A stretch of 64,000 nt of DNA from Epiperipatus broadwayi (Eukaryota; Onychophora; Udeonychophora; Euonychophora; Peripatidae). Below, piece by piece: positions 34,461 through 47,493 of the stretch (positions within the stretch are counted from its first letter, which is position 1; each line of letters opens with the position of its first letter). A program made the translations under genes and the position numbers. The stretch is taken from positions 11,923,100-11,987,099 of the forward strand of contig JAQFVV010000022.1 of assembly GCA_028023455.1 (NCBI GenBank), written 5' to 3'. Below the pieces are notes generated by a model that was not told where the DNA came from, did not search any database, and worked only from the letters and a program-made list of their open reading frames with translations.

Positions 34461-37400
34461 ATCATCATCATCATCTTCATCAACCATTATCAATCCACTG
34501 CAGGATGAAGGTCTCTCCAAGTTTAATCCATCTTCTCCTATCTTTAGCTTCTCTTTTCCACAACACCCCTGCACATTTTCTTATTTCATCCATCCATCTC
34601 ACATGTGGTCTCTTTCTGGGTCTTTTACAATCTCTTGGAATCCAGTTTAAAATTTCAATTGTCCATCTATTATCATTTCATCTAGCAATATGTCCAGCCC
34701 AACTCCATTTCAATCTTTTAATTTTTTCAATAAGGTCAGTAACACCTGTTTGTTGTCTTACCCATACATTGCGTTTTCGATCTCTTCTTGTTACTCCCAA
34801 CATACATCTCTCCATACTCCTTTGAGTGGTCTGAAGTCTCTGTATTGCTGTTCTATTAAGTGTCCAAGTCTCAGATCCATAAGTAAGAACTGGTAAAACA
34901 CATTTGTTAAAAACCATTCTTTTCAAACACATAGGCATATTTCCTTTTAGTATCAAGTTATTTCTACCAAAAGCACTCCAACCAAGTTTAATTCTATGAT
35001 TAATTTCCTCCATTATGTTTCCATCTGTATTAATAATCTGACCTAGGTATTTGTAACTATTAACTTCTTCTAATTCTTTATAATCAATCTTTATTTTCAT
35101 ATTTTGAGCAAATCGATTAAACATTACTTTAGTCTTTTTAACATTTATCTTTAGTCCTACTTTTCTACTTTCATCTGCTAACTCCTGCAACATTTCCTGC
35201 AGTTCTGAAGCATTATTTGCAAAAACAACTACATCATCTGCAAAATCTAAATGACTTAAATACTCTCCATTTACTTTCATTCCTTTAGTTTCCCATTTTA
35301 ATCCACAAAATACTTCTTGCAGCACTGTTGTAAAAAGTTTGGGAGATATGGAGTCACCTTGCCTTACACCTTTCTCAATGTTGATTTTTCTACTATCATT
35401 ATGTAATCTAATTGTTGCTGTTGCATTTTTATAAATATTCTTTAAAATATGTCAATATCCTGGATCTATACCTTGATAATCCAATGCTTTAATCACTGAA
35501 GAAATGTGTATAGAATCAAATGCCTTTTCATAATCTACAAATCCAAAACATAATGACAACTCATATTCATTTGTTCTTTCTATGACTTCTTTCAATACCT
35601 GGATATGATCTATTGTACTAAAACCACTTTTAAATCCAGCTTGTTCTCTTGGTTGGTGGAAATCCAAAGTTCTCTGTAGACGAGTTGTAATTATCTTGGT
35701 AAAAATTTTATATAAAACTGATAAAAGGCTGATAGGTCTGTAATTTCTAATATCTTCTTTATCACCTTTTTTAAATATTAATATTATTACTGCATTCTTC
35801 CAATCTTCCAGTACATCTTTATCATTTAAACATATGGTATATAACTTTGCTAAAATTGTTTCTATTTCTTCACCTCCTTCTTTTAATATATCAATTATAA
35901 TTCCATCATTTCCTGGAGCCTTTCCTTTCTTCATACATTTAATTGCATGTCTCACTTCTTCATTTAAAATTCTGGGCAATTCGGAAGATGTAATAGATAT
36001 AGGAGGTACTTGTTCTTTATTACTATATAATTCTTGATAAAAATCTTCTACAAATTTCATGATGTCATCTCTCTTTTTAGTAATAATTCCATCTTTTTTT
36101 CTTATTGCAGATATAAATTTCCTACCAATACCAAAATGTTGTTTAACATTCTTGAGACTTTTATTTTCTTCTACAGCTTTCCTTGCTATTTCACAGTTAT
36201 ACTTTCTTATATCATTTTCAACTCTTTTCTGTAACATTTTACAAAATTCGAGATATTCAATTCTTTTTAATACATCATTTTTGTATATCTTCATATTCCT
36301 TCTTTTCTTCATAAATTCTCTAGTCTCAGTAGAAATTTTATTAGTCAATTGCTGCTTTTTTCTACCAGCTATCTTTGTTGCAGTTTTTAAAAGTGTATCA
36401 GTTATTTTCATATTAATTTCATTCAAATCTGAATCATGTTCAAAATCTCCTAACACTTGAAACCTATTTGTAAGTTCTAATTTAAATTCATTAGAATGTT
36501 TCTGAAGATTAGGAATATCAACTGTCAATATTGTTTTTCTCAATAATTTTTGTCTCTCTAGTTTTACATTAACACGTAACTTACACCTTACTAATCGATG
36601 ATCACTTTCTGTGTTAAATTTATTAAGAACATTACAATCTTGAAATATGTATTTCCTGTTAGTCAAAATATAATCCAATTCTGCTGTACCTTCATTTGGA
36701 TGCTTCCATGTCCATTTCCTTTTAACATTTTTCTCAAATAATGAATTCATAATATAAAGTTTTTCTTTTTCTGCAAACTCCACAAGTCTATGTCCTCTCT
36801 CATTTCTATTACCATAACCAAAATTACCTACAGCAATTTCATCTTTCATTTGTCTACCAATTCTAGTATTAAAGTCTCCCATAACAATTTTAAAATGTTG
36901 TTTACTCTGATCAAAAGCCTTTTGTACATCCATATAAAAATCTTCTACTACTTCATCACTATGAGAACTTGTTGGGGCATAAATCTGAATTATCTGCATT
37001 TGGTATCTGCTATTAAGTTGTATAACTAATCTTGCAACTCTGTCCGATACACCATCAATCTCCACAATATTGTTCTTCCACTTTTTATTTATAATGAATC
37101 CTACTCCACTTGTATTTCCAATATGTGTGCCTTTATAATAGAGTATATGTCGACTTTTTAAATCAATTGTTTCTTCACCTTTTCTTCTAACTTCACAAAG
37201 TCCAATAATGTCCCATTTAATATAAGACAATTCTTCTTCTAATTCTTGCAATCTTCCTTCACTTGAAAGTGATCTGCAGTTGTAAGTACCTAAATAAAAA
37301 GTCGTCATCAAATGGCAGCCTGGGTCCACAATCAGGGGATTCTTAGCACCCTCTGCCTGCGGCCACCAACCGCTGCCTTGGTTGGTGACTTTACAGCCTC

Positions 37401-37700
37401 CTGGGAATAAGGGCCATGCTTTATTTTTGTCTGTCATAATTGTATATATGTATTGGAAAAATATTTATCATTTACACAAACATTCATTCTGCCTTATCAG
37501 GCACCGAGAAGAAAGACCATGGTGTTTCTTGATCTTAAACTCAGAGGTAAAAAGCCAATAAACTCACCACGCTGGTTAATGCATGTTGGTGAGCAGCCCA
37601 TCCATGTTCGTATACTATATGAATAATCACATAGTAATAACAGCTGCAACGACAAGAACGTATGGAGTGGACATTAGGAATTTGCCCTGCTCGGTTCCTT
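34461..37700 (-). mobile_element. RTE-type LINE, nearly full length
   Basis: A single polyprotein frame on the minus strand, a GC-richer 5' leader up to about 37700, and a 3' end in ATGATG-type triplets (34461-34479), the microsatellite tail typical of RTE. A second, decayed 3' end is at 25690-25950. No clear TSD could be placed. Only two stops break the frame, so the insertion is fairly recent. Confidence 0.88.
34480..37437 (-). pseudogene. RTE endonuclease-reverse transcriptase
   Basis: One frame of about 985 codons from ATG 37437 to the TGA at 34480-34482. The family start is more likely the internal MTTFYLGTYNCRSL Met near 37308. The APE-type endonuclease shows TYNCRSL, LCEVRRKGEE, MGDFNTRIGR and TESDHRLV, so its catalytic Asn, Glu, Asp and His are present. 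The reverse transcriptase shows NYRPISLLSVLYK, FVDYEKAFDS, GVRQGDSISPKLF and LDFADDVVVFA. A C-terminal part follows with YLGQIINTDG and LKWSWAGHIAR. It is broken by TGA at 35452-35454 and at 34678-34680 in the same frame, both at sites where relatives often have Arg. It would nick target DNA and prime cDNA synthesis; this copy cannot without readthrough. Confidence 0.92.
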
Positions 37701-40700
37701 TTATTGTGCCCTTTTCTATAGGTCAGTAATAGTTCATAACAGTCAATTACTAAAAATTTTAAATTTTAGAATATGTTCTTTTAATACATTAATTATAGTT
37801 TGTCGATTATATTTTTTAAAGTACAATTTAAAGCTAAAGAAAATACGTGGTATATAAAATTATAGCGAATTATTTAAAAAGTAGTTAAGTAAAGTTTAAA
37901 ATATTGTTTCATATGGTTGTAAAAGCTGGCCATATTAAATAACACAGCTATAAAAATTAAAAGTATATTTAATAAATTCGATTTTAATAGTTTAAAACTG
38001 ATTAAGTTAATAAATACAGTGTTTAAATTTATCATCATATTTAATAGTCAAAATTAATATAGTATATTTTTAAAATAAACTTTGTGATGGTGAAAATTAT
38101 ATCTAATTCTATATTTTCTAAATTGTTCTTCCACATTTTTTATAATTATTTTATATAATATAATAAGTGTATCAATTTTATAAATCTAGGCAGAGAAATA
38201 GATTGAAAATCGTCTGTCAAAGTTATTGATCATGTGACTTGTATATTACATACGTTCACACACACGCTTGTTTGAAATAATAACAAAGTTTAAAATATTT
38301 TAAAAGTTATATTATAGAATTGGATAGAATTATTGCCTATCATAAAAGTAAATAGTATTAAACATTAAGTTAACTATCGTATAACATGTTTAAATAATGT
38401 AATAAAGACGAATACATTCATAATATAAAAATTAAATGTTTTATTTAAATAAAAATAGATAAATTGAATATTAAGAAATGGAATAAGTTATTAAATGTTA
38501 TTTTAAAAGTCATTTTAAAAGATTAAAATAATTTAAATAAAGTTATAATTGAATTAAAAGTGGTATTTTAAATAATATTTTAAGTTCATTACGTCATGAT
38601 TTCTAATTTTGAAATTTAATTATACTATAAACTAAAAATATGTAAATTTGTTCTCAAGCTAAAGTAAGAATTAACCAATAGGATAAGGTATTCTTACAGA
38701 CTATAAATATGAATTGCACGGGAGTTATTGGGGGAGATTAATAATGTATTGAAACCGGAGAAAGGTAAATTATAACTATGAAAAAGATAGTATCTTTAAA
38801 ATTTTTATTTAGTCAATTTTTTTTGGTACTTTCTTATCGTTTATTTTGCAAAAACTAATTGATAATTTTAAAGAAGTATTTTGCAAAAGGAAAGTTTTAG
38901 AAAAAAAATTATATATTTAGAAACGTCGCGGAGATGATTTTCTAATTTTTAAAGTACTTACCAGTCGTATTTTATCTAAAAGTTTAACCTAAACTTCGCA
39001 ATAAAAAAATGGATATACTACGAAATAAAATGGATATAAATTGTAATACTGTAAAAATGTTTGGAATATTTATTGATACAGCTTTATTAATATTTCACCG
39101 AAGAACTGCTTTGGTATATAAAAACCACAGCTCGGATATTATACGGAGTCTAAAAAAAATGTACTGAGACGTATTATTTATAAGTTTATCCAAGATTTAT
39201 TTTTAAATTATAATAAGACAATTATATCTCATGAATCATTTTATATAATATGATATTCAAAGGAGTAAAATGTTATATCCTTTCTGAAGGTAACATTTTT
39301 TTTTATTTTTAAAAGAGATTTATAAAAATACCAAACGAAAGTTTAAATGTATCAAGAAGGAAACATAGATAAAAAAGTGAACACATAGATGAATAAAAGA
39401 TGGATCCATGGAAATACAAATAGTACTTAAAAGTTTATCGAATATTTTTTCAAAGTTAAATGAGATGGATTGATGCATCGGATACGCAGAGAATATTGGT
39501 AGAGAAGATTAAGAAGCTTCATGGGATTAATTAATATTATGATTTAATAATTATCATCCTAAATACTCAAACCAAGGATTATTTTTATAAATTTTACTAA
39601 ATGGATTAATAATTATTTTTATTTTAAACTTTAACGCGCTTAGAGGAAAACATTTTTAAAAACTCTAGAGAAAAATAATAAACATTTTGAACTTATATAG
39701 AACTATCGTCAAGAAAATATGTAATTATAGTTTTGATTTTTTTTATTTTGTTAACCTAGTTTAAATCTAAATTTTTATATAAGATTAGAAAAAACATAAA
39801 AAACATTAATTTATTAATATTAAAATTTTATAATATAACAATCTAATAATTTAGCTAAAAATATTTTAATATAAAGTGTATGGGTGTGAATTTTTTTTAT
39901 ATCTGCAATGCTCAAGTGGATAAAGGTAGCCTACTGAACACGATGACTAGATAAAGGTTATTGGTAATAATAATAACTATTGATAATTTATAATGTATAT
40001 TTTTTTGTTTTCTTTAGATCATCTATGAATTGTAAGGATGAAGTGTAAAAGTTTTTTTTATTATAAATGTAAACGCATTTTTATACAACATTTTAAAAAA
40101 ACATTATGAGATAGGATTGATTTGAAAATATGCATACGACAATTTTTTTTTATTAGTGATATAATCCAACATAACAAATAATTATGTGACTTTTTTTTAA
40201 ATTTTCATGTTATGGGATATTCAAATATTGTCTAAGTAGATCGTATATGATTAAACATACAGAGCAATGAAGTAAGCAACTTTTCTTATGGGATAGTAAG
40301 ATTGTTTAACTATTAATGAATTTTATTTATTGTTTTATAAATGCAGATAGTTATTTATCGATGTAAGATGTGGAAAATCTTGAGAAATAATGTTGAGATA
40401 GTGGCTTGGAAGTACTTAGTGAACAGGAAACCAAGATGATGTTTTAAGAAATAGGATGTTATAAGGAATGGAAATAATATTTAGTCTTTATGTTAATATC
40501 AGCATAGGTAACAAAGCCCTATGACTGATACACATTTTATTTGGACAGTGTTTATATTTCTTTAAATATTTGATGTTCTAATAAAACTGAAGAAATAGCT
40601 TTAACATCGTCCCTGTACTAGAGGATACCTCATCACACTGTGCCATGATTTTGAGATATGTTAAGAGTAATACTCTAGCTTTCTTCCTTAATCCTATGCA

Positions 40701-42564
40701 TCTGTTTTCGCTATCTTTATTTCATGTAACTGCATCGTTCAGTAAGATATGTTTAAGAGAAATGATAAATAATTTAGAACTTAGGTTATGCTATCATTTT
40801 GTATAAGATTGGTTTATTTGCTTAGAAGGAATAGGACGTTATAACTTAAAATTGAAGATCCAAAGTATCCTAAGGAAAGAAAAGAATCATAGAATATATT
40901 TTGAATTTTATTTCGGAAATGAAATATAAACTTTTTTAAAATAAAGTATCTAAACAAAGATATTTTCTTTAAAGTGATAATTTTAAATGCTTTAGTATTA
41001 TTTTTTTTTAAGAGAAAAATAAGTATTGCATATTTTAAAATACAATAGTACAAAGTAAATTATGTAAACAATATGCATAGTATATTTTTTGTTTATTGAT
41101 TAACAGAAATATATTGATGACTACACTTATATCATACTAAAGTAAGGCTTAAAGAAGAATATATTATGATTAGTAAACATTGTGTGATAAATACTAAAAT
41201 CTAGTACTGAATTTTGGATAATATTTTTGTGTAACATCTTTGACTTTGCAAGATGAATTTTTTTTTAATATTTTGAGAAATCCATACTCATTATAAAATT
41301 TTGTTTTCTATAGAATGTTTTTCTAAGTATGAATTTTTTAAAATAAGATAGTTTAATAATATTAAGGATAAAATGTTGTTGCTAATAAAGTAGATAAATA
41401 TATTTGTAATAAGTTAACCATAATGAGGAACCAAATAGTAACATTTTTTTTAAATTTTGTTCTAAATCTAAATAAAGATATAATTGAAATATAAATTAAT
41501 TTTTTTATAACCCGGTAGATCAAACTGTAAAGTAAAAAAGTTAAGGATATCCACTGTAAATAGTGTAAATAAATTGTTTATTTATTTGTTGTTAGTAATA
41601 AACTTTGTTAAAGTTTGTTATTTAAAAAATTTTGTGTCCGAGTTATTTATTTCTCCACATCGCTGCATGAAATCATGATATATGCATAATAATCGAAACA
41701 AATATATAATTTTGCACATAAGATAAATAGAGAATTATTTTAAGAATTTAAATATTTTATTGGTATTCATTTTAATTAAATAATTATAATTTTACATTAT
41801 TTTATTTGTCATAAATCAGTTATCACAATATTATATTAAATTATATGCTATCAGTTGCCACACATATTTTGTTTGTCAGATTATTAAAATGCTACCACGT
41901 ATTTATTATATCATTACATGAAGATATAAGATCATATTATATTATTTCATTATTTTATTATGGTAATAAAATTATAGTAAAAAGAAAAGATATACAGAAT
42001 TAGTTAAACAATGAAGAATATTATTACTGTTATTTATTATTATTAGTTTCAGTGTAGTAGATTATGACATAAAATCCCTTCTCATATTTTACTATCGTAT
42101 TTTTATTAACTTAGAATAAACTTTATGAACCTGAGATTATTTTATTTGAGCTAGATTATTATTAAATAGAAGATTAAGATTTAATTATTAGTTTAATCTT
42201 AGTGAGTAGAAGTTATTAAAGTCGTAAGAATACTATGAGTTTGTTATTTGAAATAGTAATAAAGGGGGGATAGTGTTCTTATGCCATTGAGGTAGCATCC
42301 TGTGGGATATTGGCTCAATGTAATCTATCTTGTCACCTGTATTTTCACTTCAAGTCTCATGAAAATATTAAATATTTATTTAATTTATTTTTATAAACTG
42401 AACCTTATTCGAATTTTAAATTTAAGCTAGTGAAATATTTTAATTTTAATGCTGAATATTTTAGTTATTAATTATTAACCGAGATAAAACCCGTTTTATT
42501 TTATATCATATATTATCTGGAAGTGAGGATGCACGAGATGAAGGGTAGAATATATATATATAAT
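37701..42564. other. No gene seen
   Basis: Very AT-rich. 38701-38760 carries TATAAATAT followed by a GC-richer GCACGGGAG stretch, and 41601-41660 has AATAAA, then GTGTCCGAG...CTCCACA. These could be the promoter and end of a decayed LTR element, but no coding lies between and no matching repeat was found. Confidence 0.45.
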
Positions 42565-42880
42565 ATTACAAATCGATGTCTGTATTTCTTCAAAATAATA
42601 TACATAAATTCATAAATAAATATTAGAAAATACAGTACTTAAAAGTTTATAAAAATATATCTATAACCGTCACTTAGGAGTGCTTTCAACTATCCTTGTA
42701 GTTTTTGTCAACTAATACTTTTAAAAGGTCAACTTTTCCATAATTCCATGATGTCAACTTTCCCATAATTCTGTGATCTTAACATTTACTGCTTGCCTAT
42801 TGATTAAATCTTGCTTGTATTTATATATTAACATCGCTTCCTTAATTTTTCTTTTATTATTATTTCTTTCAGTTTCCAAT
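42565..42880 (-). repeat. PLE 3' end (downstream pseudo-LTR)
   Basis: Matches 50845-51170 in the same orientation, and 52060-52330 inverted, over the last coding codons and the 3' UTR. It contains paired AAGTTGAC / GTCAACTT-type blocks around 42727-42775. Confidence 0.75.
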
Positions 42881-43634
42881 ATTTTTACGCTACTATAATT
42901 AAAATCAAAACCATAAATACATGATTTATTATGATCATAAAAGACAAAAGCTGATAAATTATCATTATTTTTATAATTTTGTTTTCTATTTTGAACTCTT
43001 TTTAATAATAATAAGTGCTCTTTTTTCCAATGTGCACCTCAATTCACTTATATATCCACTGCCACACCTACATATCCATTTCTAAATGATATAATTTTTA
43101 TTTGTCAATAAGGTTTTATCTTTTGAATTATTTATTAATTTATTTAATATAGGTGGTGCATAAAATGCAATATCACATATATCTTTATAAATTTTCTTAA
43201 TGAAACTTGCCTGTTGATTTGAAATATATGGTATTGATATCCAAATTTTTTTATCAGAGGAATTAACATTATTATTAATATTATTTTTATATTTAGAATT
43301 AAAATTTTTAATAGTATAATAAACATAATCATAATTATATCCAATGTCTAACAATTCATTATAATAAATTTCAATATTTTTGTTTTTATCCGATGAATAT
43401 TTACAAAGATTATCATTTCTAAATATAAAGAACTTTAAACCTGCCATTTTATGTGACATTGGTTCTTTAGATTCATATGGAATATATCCTCTTTTTGCTA
43501 TTGGTTTAATAGTCATATAGTAATCCAGTTTATCTTTGTTTTTAGTTATCTTGAGATCTAAAAATCGTTGAATTTTCATCTGTTTTAATCCATTTTAAGC
43601 CCTTTATATTATTTAATTCATTAAACAAATTATT
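42785..43634 (-). pseudogene. PLE reverse transcriptase C-terminal part and GIY-YIG domain
   Basis: From 43634: NELNNIKGLKWIKTDENS, then after a frameshift FLDLKITKNKDKLDYYM, SHKMAGLKFFIFRN and IWISIPYISNQQASFIKK (PLE linker). Then NYII, a TAG stop at about 43082, and the nuclease core KWICRCGSGYISELRCTLEK, where the usual YIG has become YIS. An 8-bp deletion relative to the 51810 copy removes part of the conserved Arg/Glu-His block. It ends in AVNVKITELWES-like codons near 42785. The TAG replaces a Tyr codon (TAC in the 51.8-kb copy), so it is not a CpG change. Confidence 0.8.
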
Positions 43635-43687
43635 TCTTAAATATTACCAAAATCACACTTTTCTTTATGCTTGCCATAATACCATAT

Positions 43688-43890
43688 AAACACAATTTAT
43701 CCAAGACTTCAAACACTTTTTAGCAAAATTTATTTGTACATACACCTACATTTCGACTGACCTGCAGTCTTCTTCAGAGCTATGATATAATGAACAAAAT
43801 AAAAAAACATAACTATATAATAACACCATAAAATAATTTTAAACAATAAAAAACTAAAAACAACATAAAATATATGTATTAAAAAACTGA
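43688..43890 (-). repeat. Inverted terminal repeat, left
   Basis: Complementary to 47280-47481. On the minus strand 43777-43751 reads CTGAAGAAGACTG, CAGGT, CAGTC, GAAA: a hammerhead-like core with a 5-bp helix touching GAAA. Downstream it has a poly(A)-signal-like AATAAA variant and then the outer end. Confidence 0.85.
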
Positions 43891-46800
43891 AATAAATAAT
43901 CAATATTAATAAATATTAATTTTAAAAGATGAATGAGTAAGAAAATAATAAATATTATATGATTTAAAATTAAAAGAATTTTAGTTACTAATCATAAAGT
44001 TAAGTTTATGAAGAATACAGATAATTAGTAGATTGTTAATAATAATAAAATAGATAATATTTAGATTAATAGTTGTCCTTGAATGTATATTTGTATAAAT
44101 TTAGGAATACACATGTATAATTTATATTTATTTATGGAGTACATTTTATTTTATTTCATATTGTAACAGTCAAGTTTGTACATTCGCGTAACAGAATTCA
44201 GAATCCAAGCAAAAGAGACCGAAGCTGACCAGACTAGGACTGTAACATCCAGAGTCCGACCGCACTTCAACTCGTAAGCCAGGATTCCAAGACTCAAGAC
44301 CCTACGAATGACCACCTTGAAATTACATGTAGTATACCTCTTTCCACACGGCCGACATAGGTCACGGAGAAGCAATAAGACTCTGATGAATAAAAGAAAG
44401 GTTCTTAATTGACTAAAATATCACTAATTTAATTTAACTTAATGCATAGTTTTCACATATATAGGCTATAAATAATAATTAGAATTGGATTGAATTAGAT
44501 CAATAACGAGACAGAGAACGAAATACATTAAATTAATTATATATTTATTTACAATTGGCATAGCTATATATTACTTATTTACAACAGCATTCAGCGTAGA
44601 ATGTACGCAAACATTTGATAATTACGAAAACACATTCTCTTTTTATATACAGTTCAAAATAGCTTTATATAAATAATTTTTATACAATTCAAAATAGCTT
44701 TATATAAATACTTTCATTTAATTTTCATAAATGGGTTTAACATGTGCCCATCTTATGAGTTGCTTTTCAATTAATACATAATCAATCACTACGTTATGCC
44801 TATAAATCTCGATAAGCCAAATCCTATTACATCGGTGGCTGTTAGATACATAATTATATCGAACTTTGATCATGAATTTATTTACTAAAATACCCAATAT
44901 AATTTAATAACGAGCGCATAAACCAGCTCAAGTAATGATCGATCGAACATGGCTTTCGAGAGAAAATTTCAGAATACTGAAAGCGTTGTGTTAAGGTGGG
45001 AGAGTTGGCTGCATAAGATTTTACCAATGCGCTATGGCACAGGTAAACAATAATAGGAAAAGTTGCTCTGCGGATGGATGAAATAACTTCAGGGTTCTTG
45101 CGACAAACGCCGGTACCCTGTAACCGATCGCAATGCTGCGTGAAAGGAACATTGTGTTCAGGAATGGCGGGGGACTTACGTGCTAACCTGGCCTTGGCTC
45201 AGGCTTCGCTACTGCTCTACCCTATAAGAGAAGATGTGCTGGCAACGCCGTGGCTCCATCTTAAGATACGTATATTACATATAGCAGCAAAACGAGAATA
45301 ATTTTATAAAATACTATCACATCCGCCAAGCAAAGAATAGTATATTTCATACTATGAAATACGAATTAATAGCATATTAGCTCTATCAAATTGGGACCAA
45401 CTCTTGTGTAGCCTGGTAATAAACGTCTATGCTACAAAAGGGGATATTACTACATCTGTACTTTGACATGTTCGATCTATTAAGTTACTTATAGATAATA
45501 AATATTTAAGGAGGGAAAGTATATTTCTATGGACTTAAAAATTTAAATGTCAAATATACTTATAAATACAATCAAGGCTAAATTTAATTCTTAAATAAAC
45601 TTATTAAGTTAAGTTTTTTTAAAAGGTTGATTAACAGAGCCACATTTCACATAATAAATCATTTAAATAATAAAAAATATAGGATTTCGAAACAGCGCAG
45701 AAAGTTGATGTTATAAATAAATTACACGAAGATTTTCAAATAATATCTTCTTAAAATATACATGAAATTAAGTGCTCACTGTTTCGAAATATTGGCATAT
45801 AAAATATAATAAGCATTTAAAATAAAATAAGCAAAGAAATATAGACACAACCGCAGTGATATAACTTTAAACTAAATAATTTACTTTGAAGTGAATGGAA
45901 AATATAAATAAGTCAGATTATTTAAACATTAACACATTAAATTTTGATAGTAATTGACGTATTTAAAATATTAAATGGATTTTAAGTTTTGATTACATTT
46001 AGCTTTATCATTATTTTAAAAAGAAAGTTAGCTAACTTAGATAGATATTATTACATTTAGAATTACACAGAGCTCTGCGGTTTGAAAAATAAAACGGTAC
46101 CGGTATGATTTATCTGCAAGTTCTTGGCTGTTGGTTTGGTTTAGTTTGACTGGGCGGCATCATCTTTCCCATTATGTTAGGCTCGTCTCTTCTATCGGCA
46201 TGAAGGTGGTTTAGGCATTTCGATGAGAGAAACCCCGTTCTCCCGCGGAGTAACAGCAACAAGGTGCCCGCTTTTAGCCGGACATGTTAAACATTAACAA
46301 TTGTGAAGACTGGCTGCAATTCTCACTAACAATATGGCTGTCTTTCTCTAACAATATGGCTCTCTTCTGTTAAAAATACAGAGTATTTATATGTTTTCCT
46401 TATTGGAATCTCCCGCCTCAAGTCTCACTAAACTCAGGAATTTAATTAAATATTTTTCAATTTTACAATCCAGATTTTTAAAATCTTAGATAACTTATGT
46501 TAGAAACATTCCATAAGCTATTATAATTAAGATTTTTCGTTGCAAACAATTGTCCAATTTAGATTTTAAAATAACTTACTCTTATCTAAGGAGATTTTAA
46601 TTAGTAAATTTTCAACTAGTTTTACTTTTTATGAATTCCAGGTGTGGTCGTTAATGACACTTGTTTACAATCAAAAATCTTTTAATTACTTGACCAGCTT
46701 TTATTTTTATCTTACATTAAAAACAACCTTTTAACATTTTTTTTAAAACGAAAACATTTTTAACATATTTATTTAAAATAATTTACAAATATTTTGATAT

Positions 46801-47279
46801 AGCTTTTAAATATATTTTCGAGAAACTTTTTCCCTGAAATACATTTAAAACAAGAAATCTTTTAACAATTTTTAAAGAAACATTTAATAGTATTTTTAGA
46901 TGACGGCTTTTTACATATTTTAAATCATGTCTTTCTTCTATATAGCACAGATTATATATCCACATACGAATTACAATATTAAACAACAAAATTAATAATT
47001 TACTCTTAACTTAAATAATATAATAACCATTTTTAGAAATATTAAATAACTTTAGTACGCTGTAATTTTACTAATCCTATCTAATTATAGCGTTCGTTCG
47101 CATGTAAATATATAATACTGTTTATACAGACATGAGCGAATTTTATATTTATTAACATTTAAATAGGTTCGAACTTAGCACAGATGAGAGTGTCATTAGG
47201 TTTGATGGTGAAACGATAGGGGCTTGGAAAGTTATCGTTTCAATATTAATATTTTATTTGGGTTTGATTATTTATTTCA
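43891..47279. other. Unrecognised cargo between inverted PLE ends
   Basis: 3.4 kb with GC-richer islands at 44180-44400, 44930-45280 and 46075-46300 set in AT-rich DNA. No frame above about 75 codons looks protein-like. A 23-bp sequence (from TTCAAAATAGC) is repeated 35 bp apart at 44653 and 44688. CTAACAATATGGCT is repeated near 46326 and 46349. On the minus strand TATA-like sites lie near 44650 (GTATATAAAAAG) and 46400 (CATATAAATAC). It may be a decayed LTR-like or captured host segment. Confidence 0.4.
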
Positions 47280-47481
47280 GTTTTTTAATATATATATTTT
47301 ATGTTGTTTTTAGTTTTTTATTGTTTAAAATTTTTTTTATGATGTTATTATATAGTTATGTTTTTTTATTTTGTTCATTATATCATAGCTCTGAAGAAGA
47401 CTGCAGGTCAGTCGAAACGTAGGTGTATGTACAAATAAAGTTTTGTTAAAAAGTGTTTGAAGTCTTGGATAAATTGTGTTT
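47280..47481 (+). repeat. Inverted terminal repeat, right
   Basis: Partner of 43688-43890. It contains CTGAAGA at 47391, the GACTG/CAGTC helix, GAAACG, and CAAATAAAG near 47433-47441, ending next to the TSD. Confidence 0.85.
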
Positions 47482-47493
47482 AAACAAATTATT

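Larger units (their letters stand above)
43635..47481. mobile_element. 3.85-kb insert with inverted PLE-type ends and unknown cargo
   Basis: The insert interrupts the PLE frame between 47482 and 43634. The flanks share AAACAAATTATT (43623-43634 and 47482-47493), a 12-bp TSD. The ends are inverted repeats of about 200 bp (43688-43890 and 47280-47481), each ending outward in the same 3' sequence with a CTGAAGA...GAAA motif and AATAAAG. The left end has about 53 bp more outside the repeat. The middle holds no PLE ORF. It looks like two PLE 3' ends in inverted orientation around foreign or non-coding DNA. Confidence 0.7.

Noticed and set aside
36059-36460. 133-codon plus-strand frame
   Set aside because: Antisense shadow of the RTE polyprotein.
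45074-45301. 75-codon frame in the GC-richer cargo
   Set aside because: No recognisable domain, no neighbour exon, and a length expected by chance in lower-AT DNA.
46140-46180. AGTTTGACTGGGCGG resembles a conserved large-subunit rRNA stretch
   Set aside because: Only about 15-20 bases match and the flanks do not follow rRNA; not enough to call an rRNA fragment.
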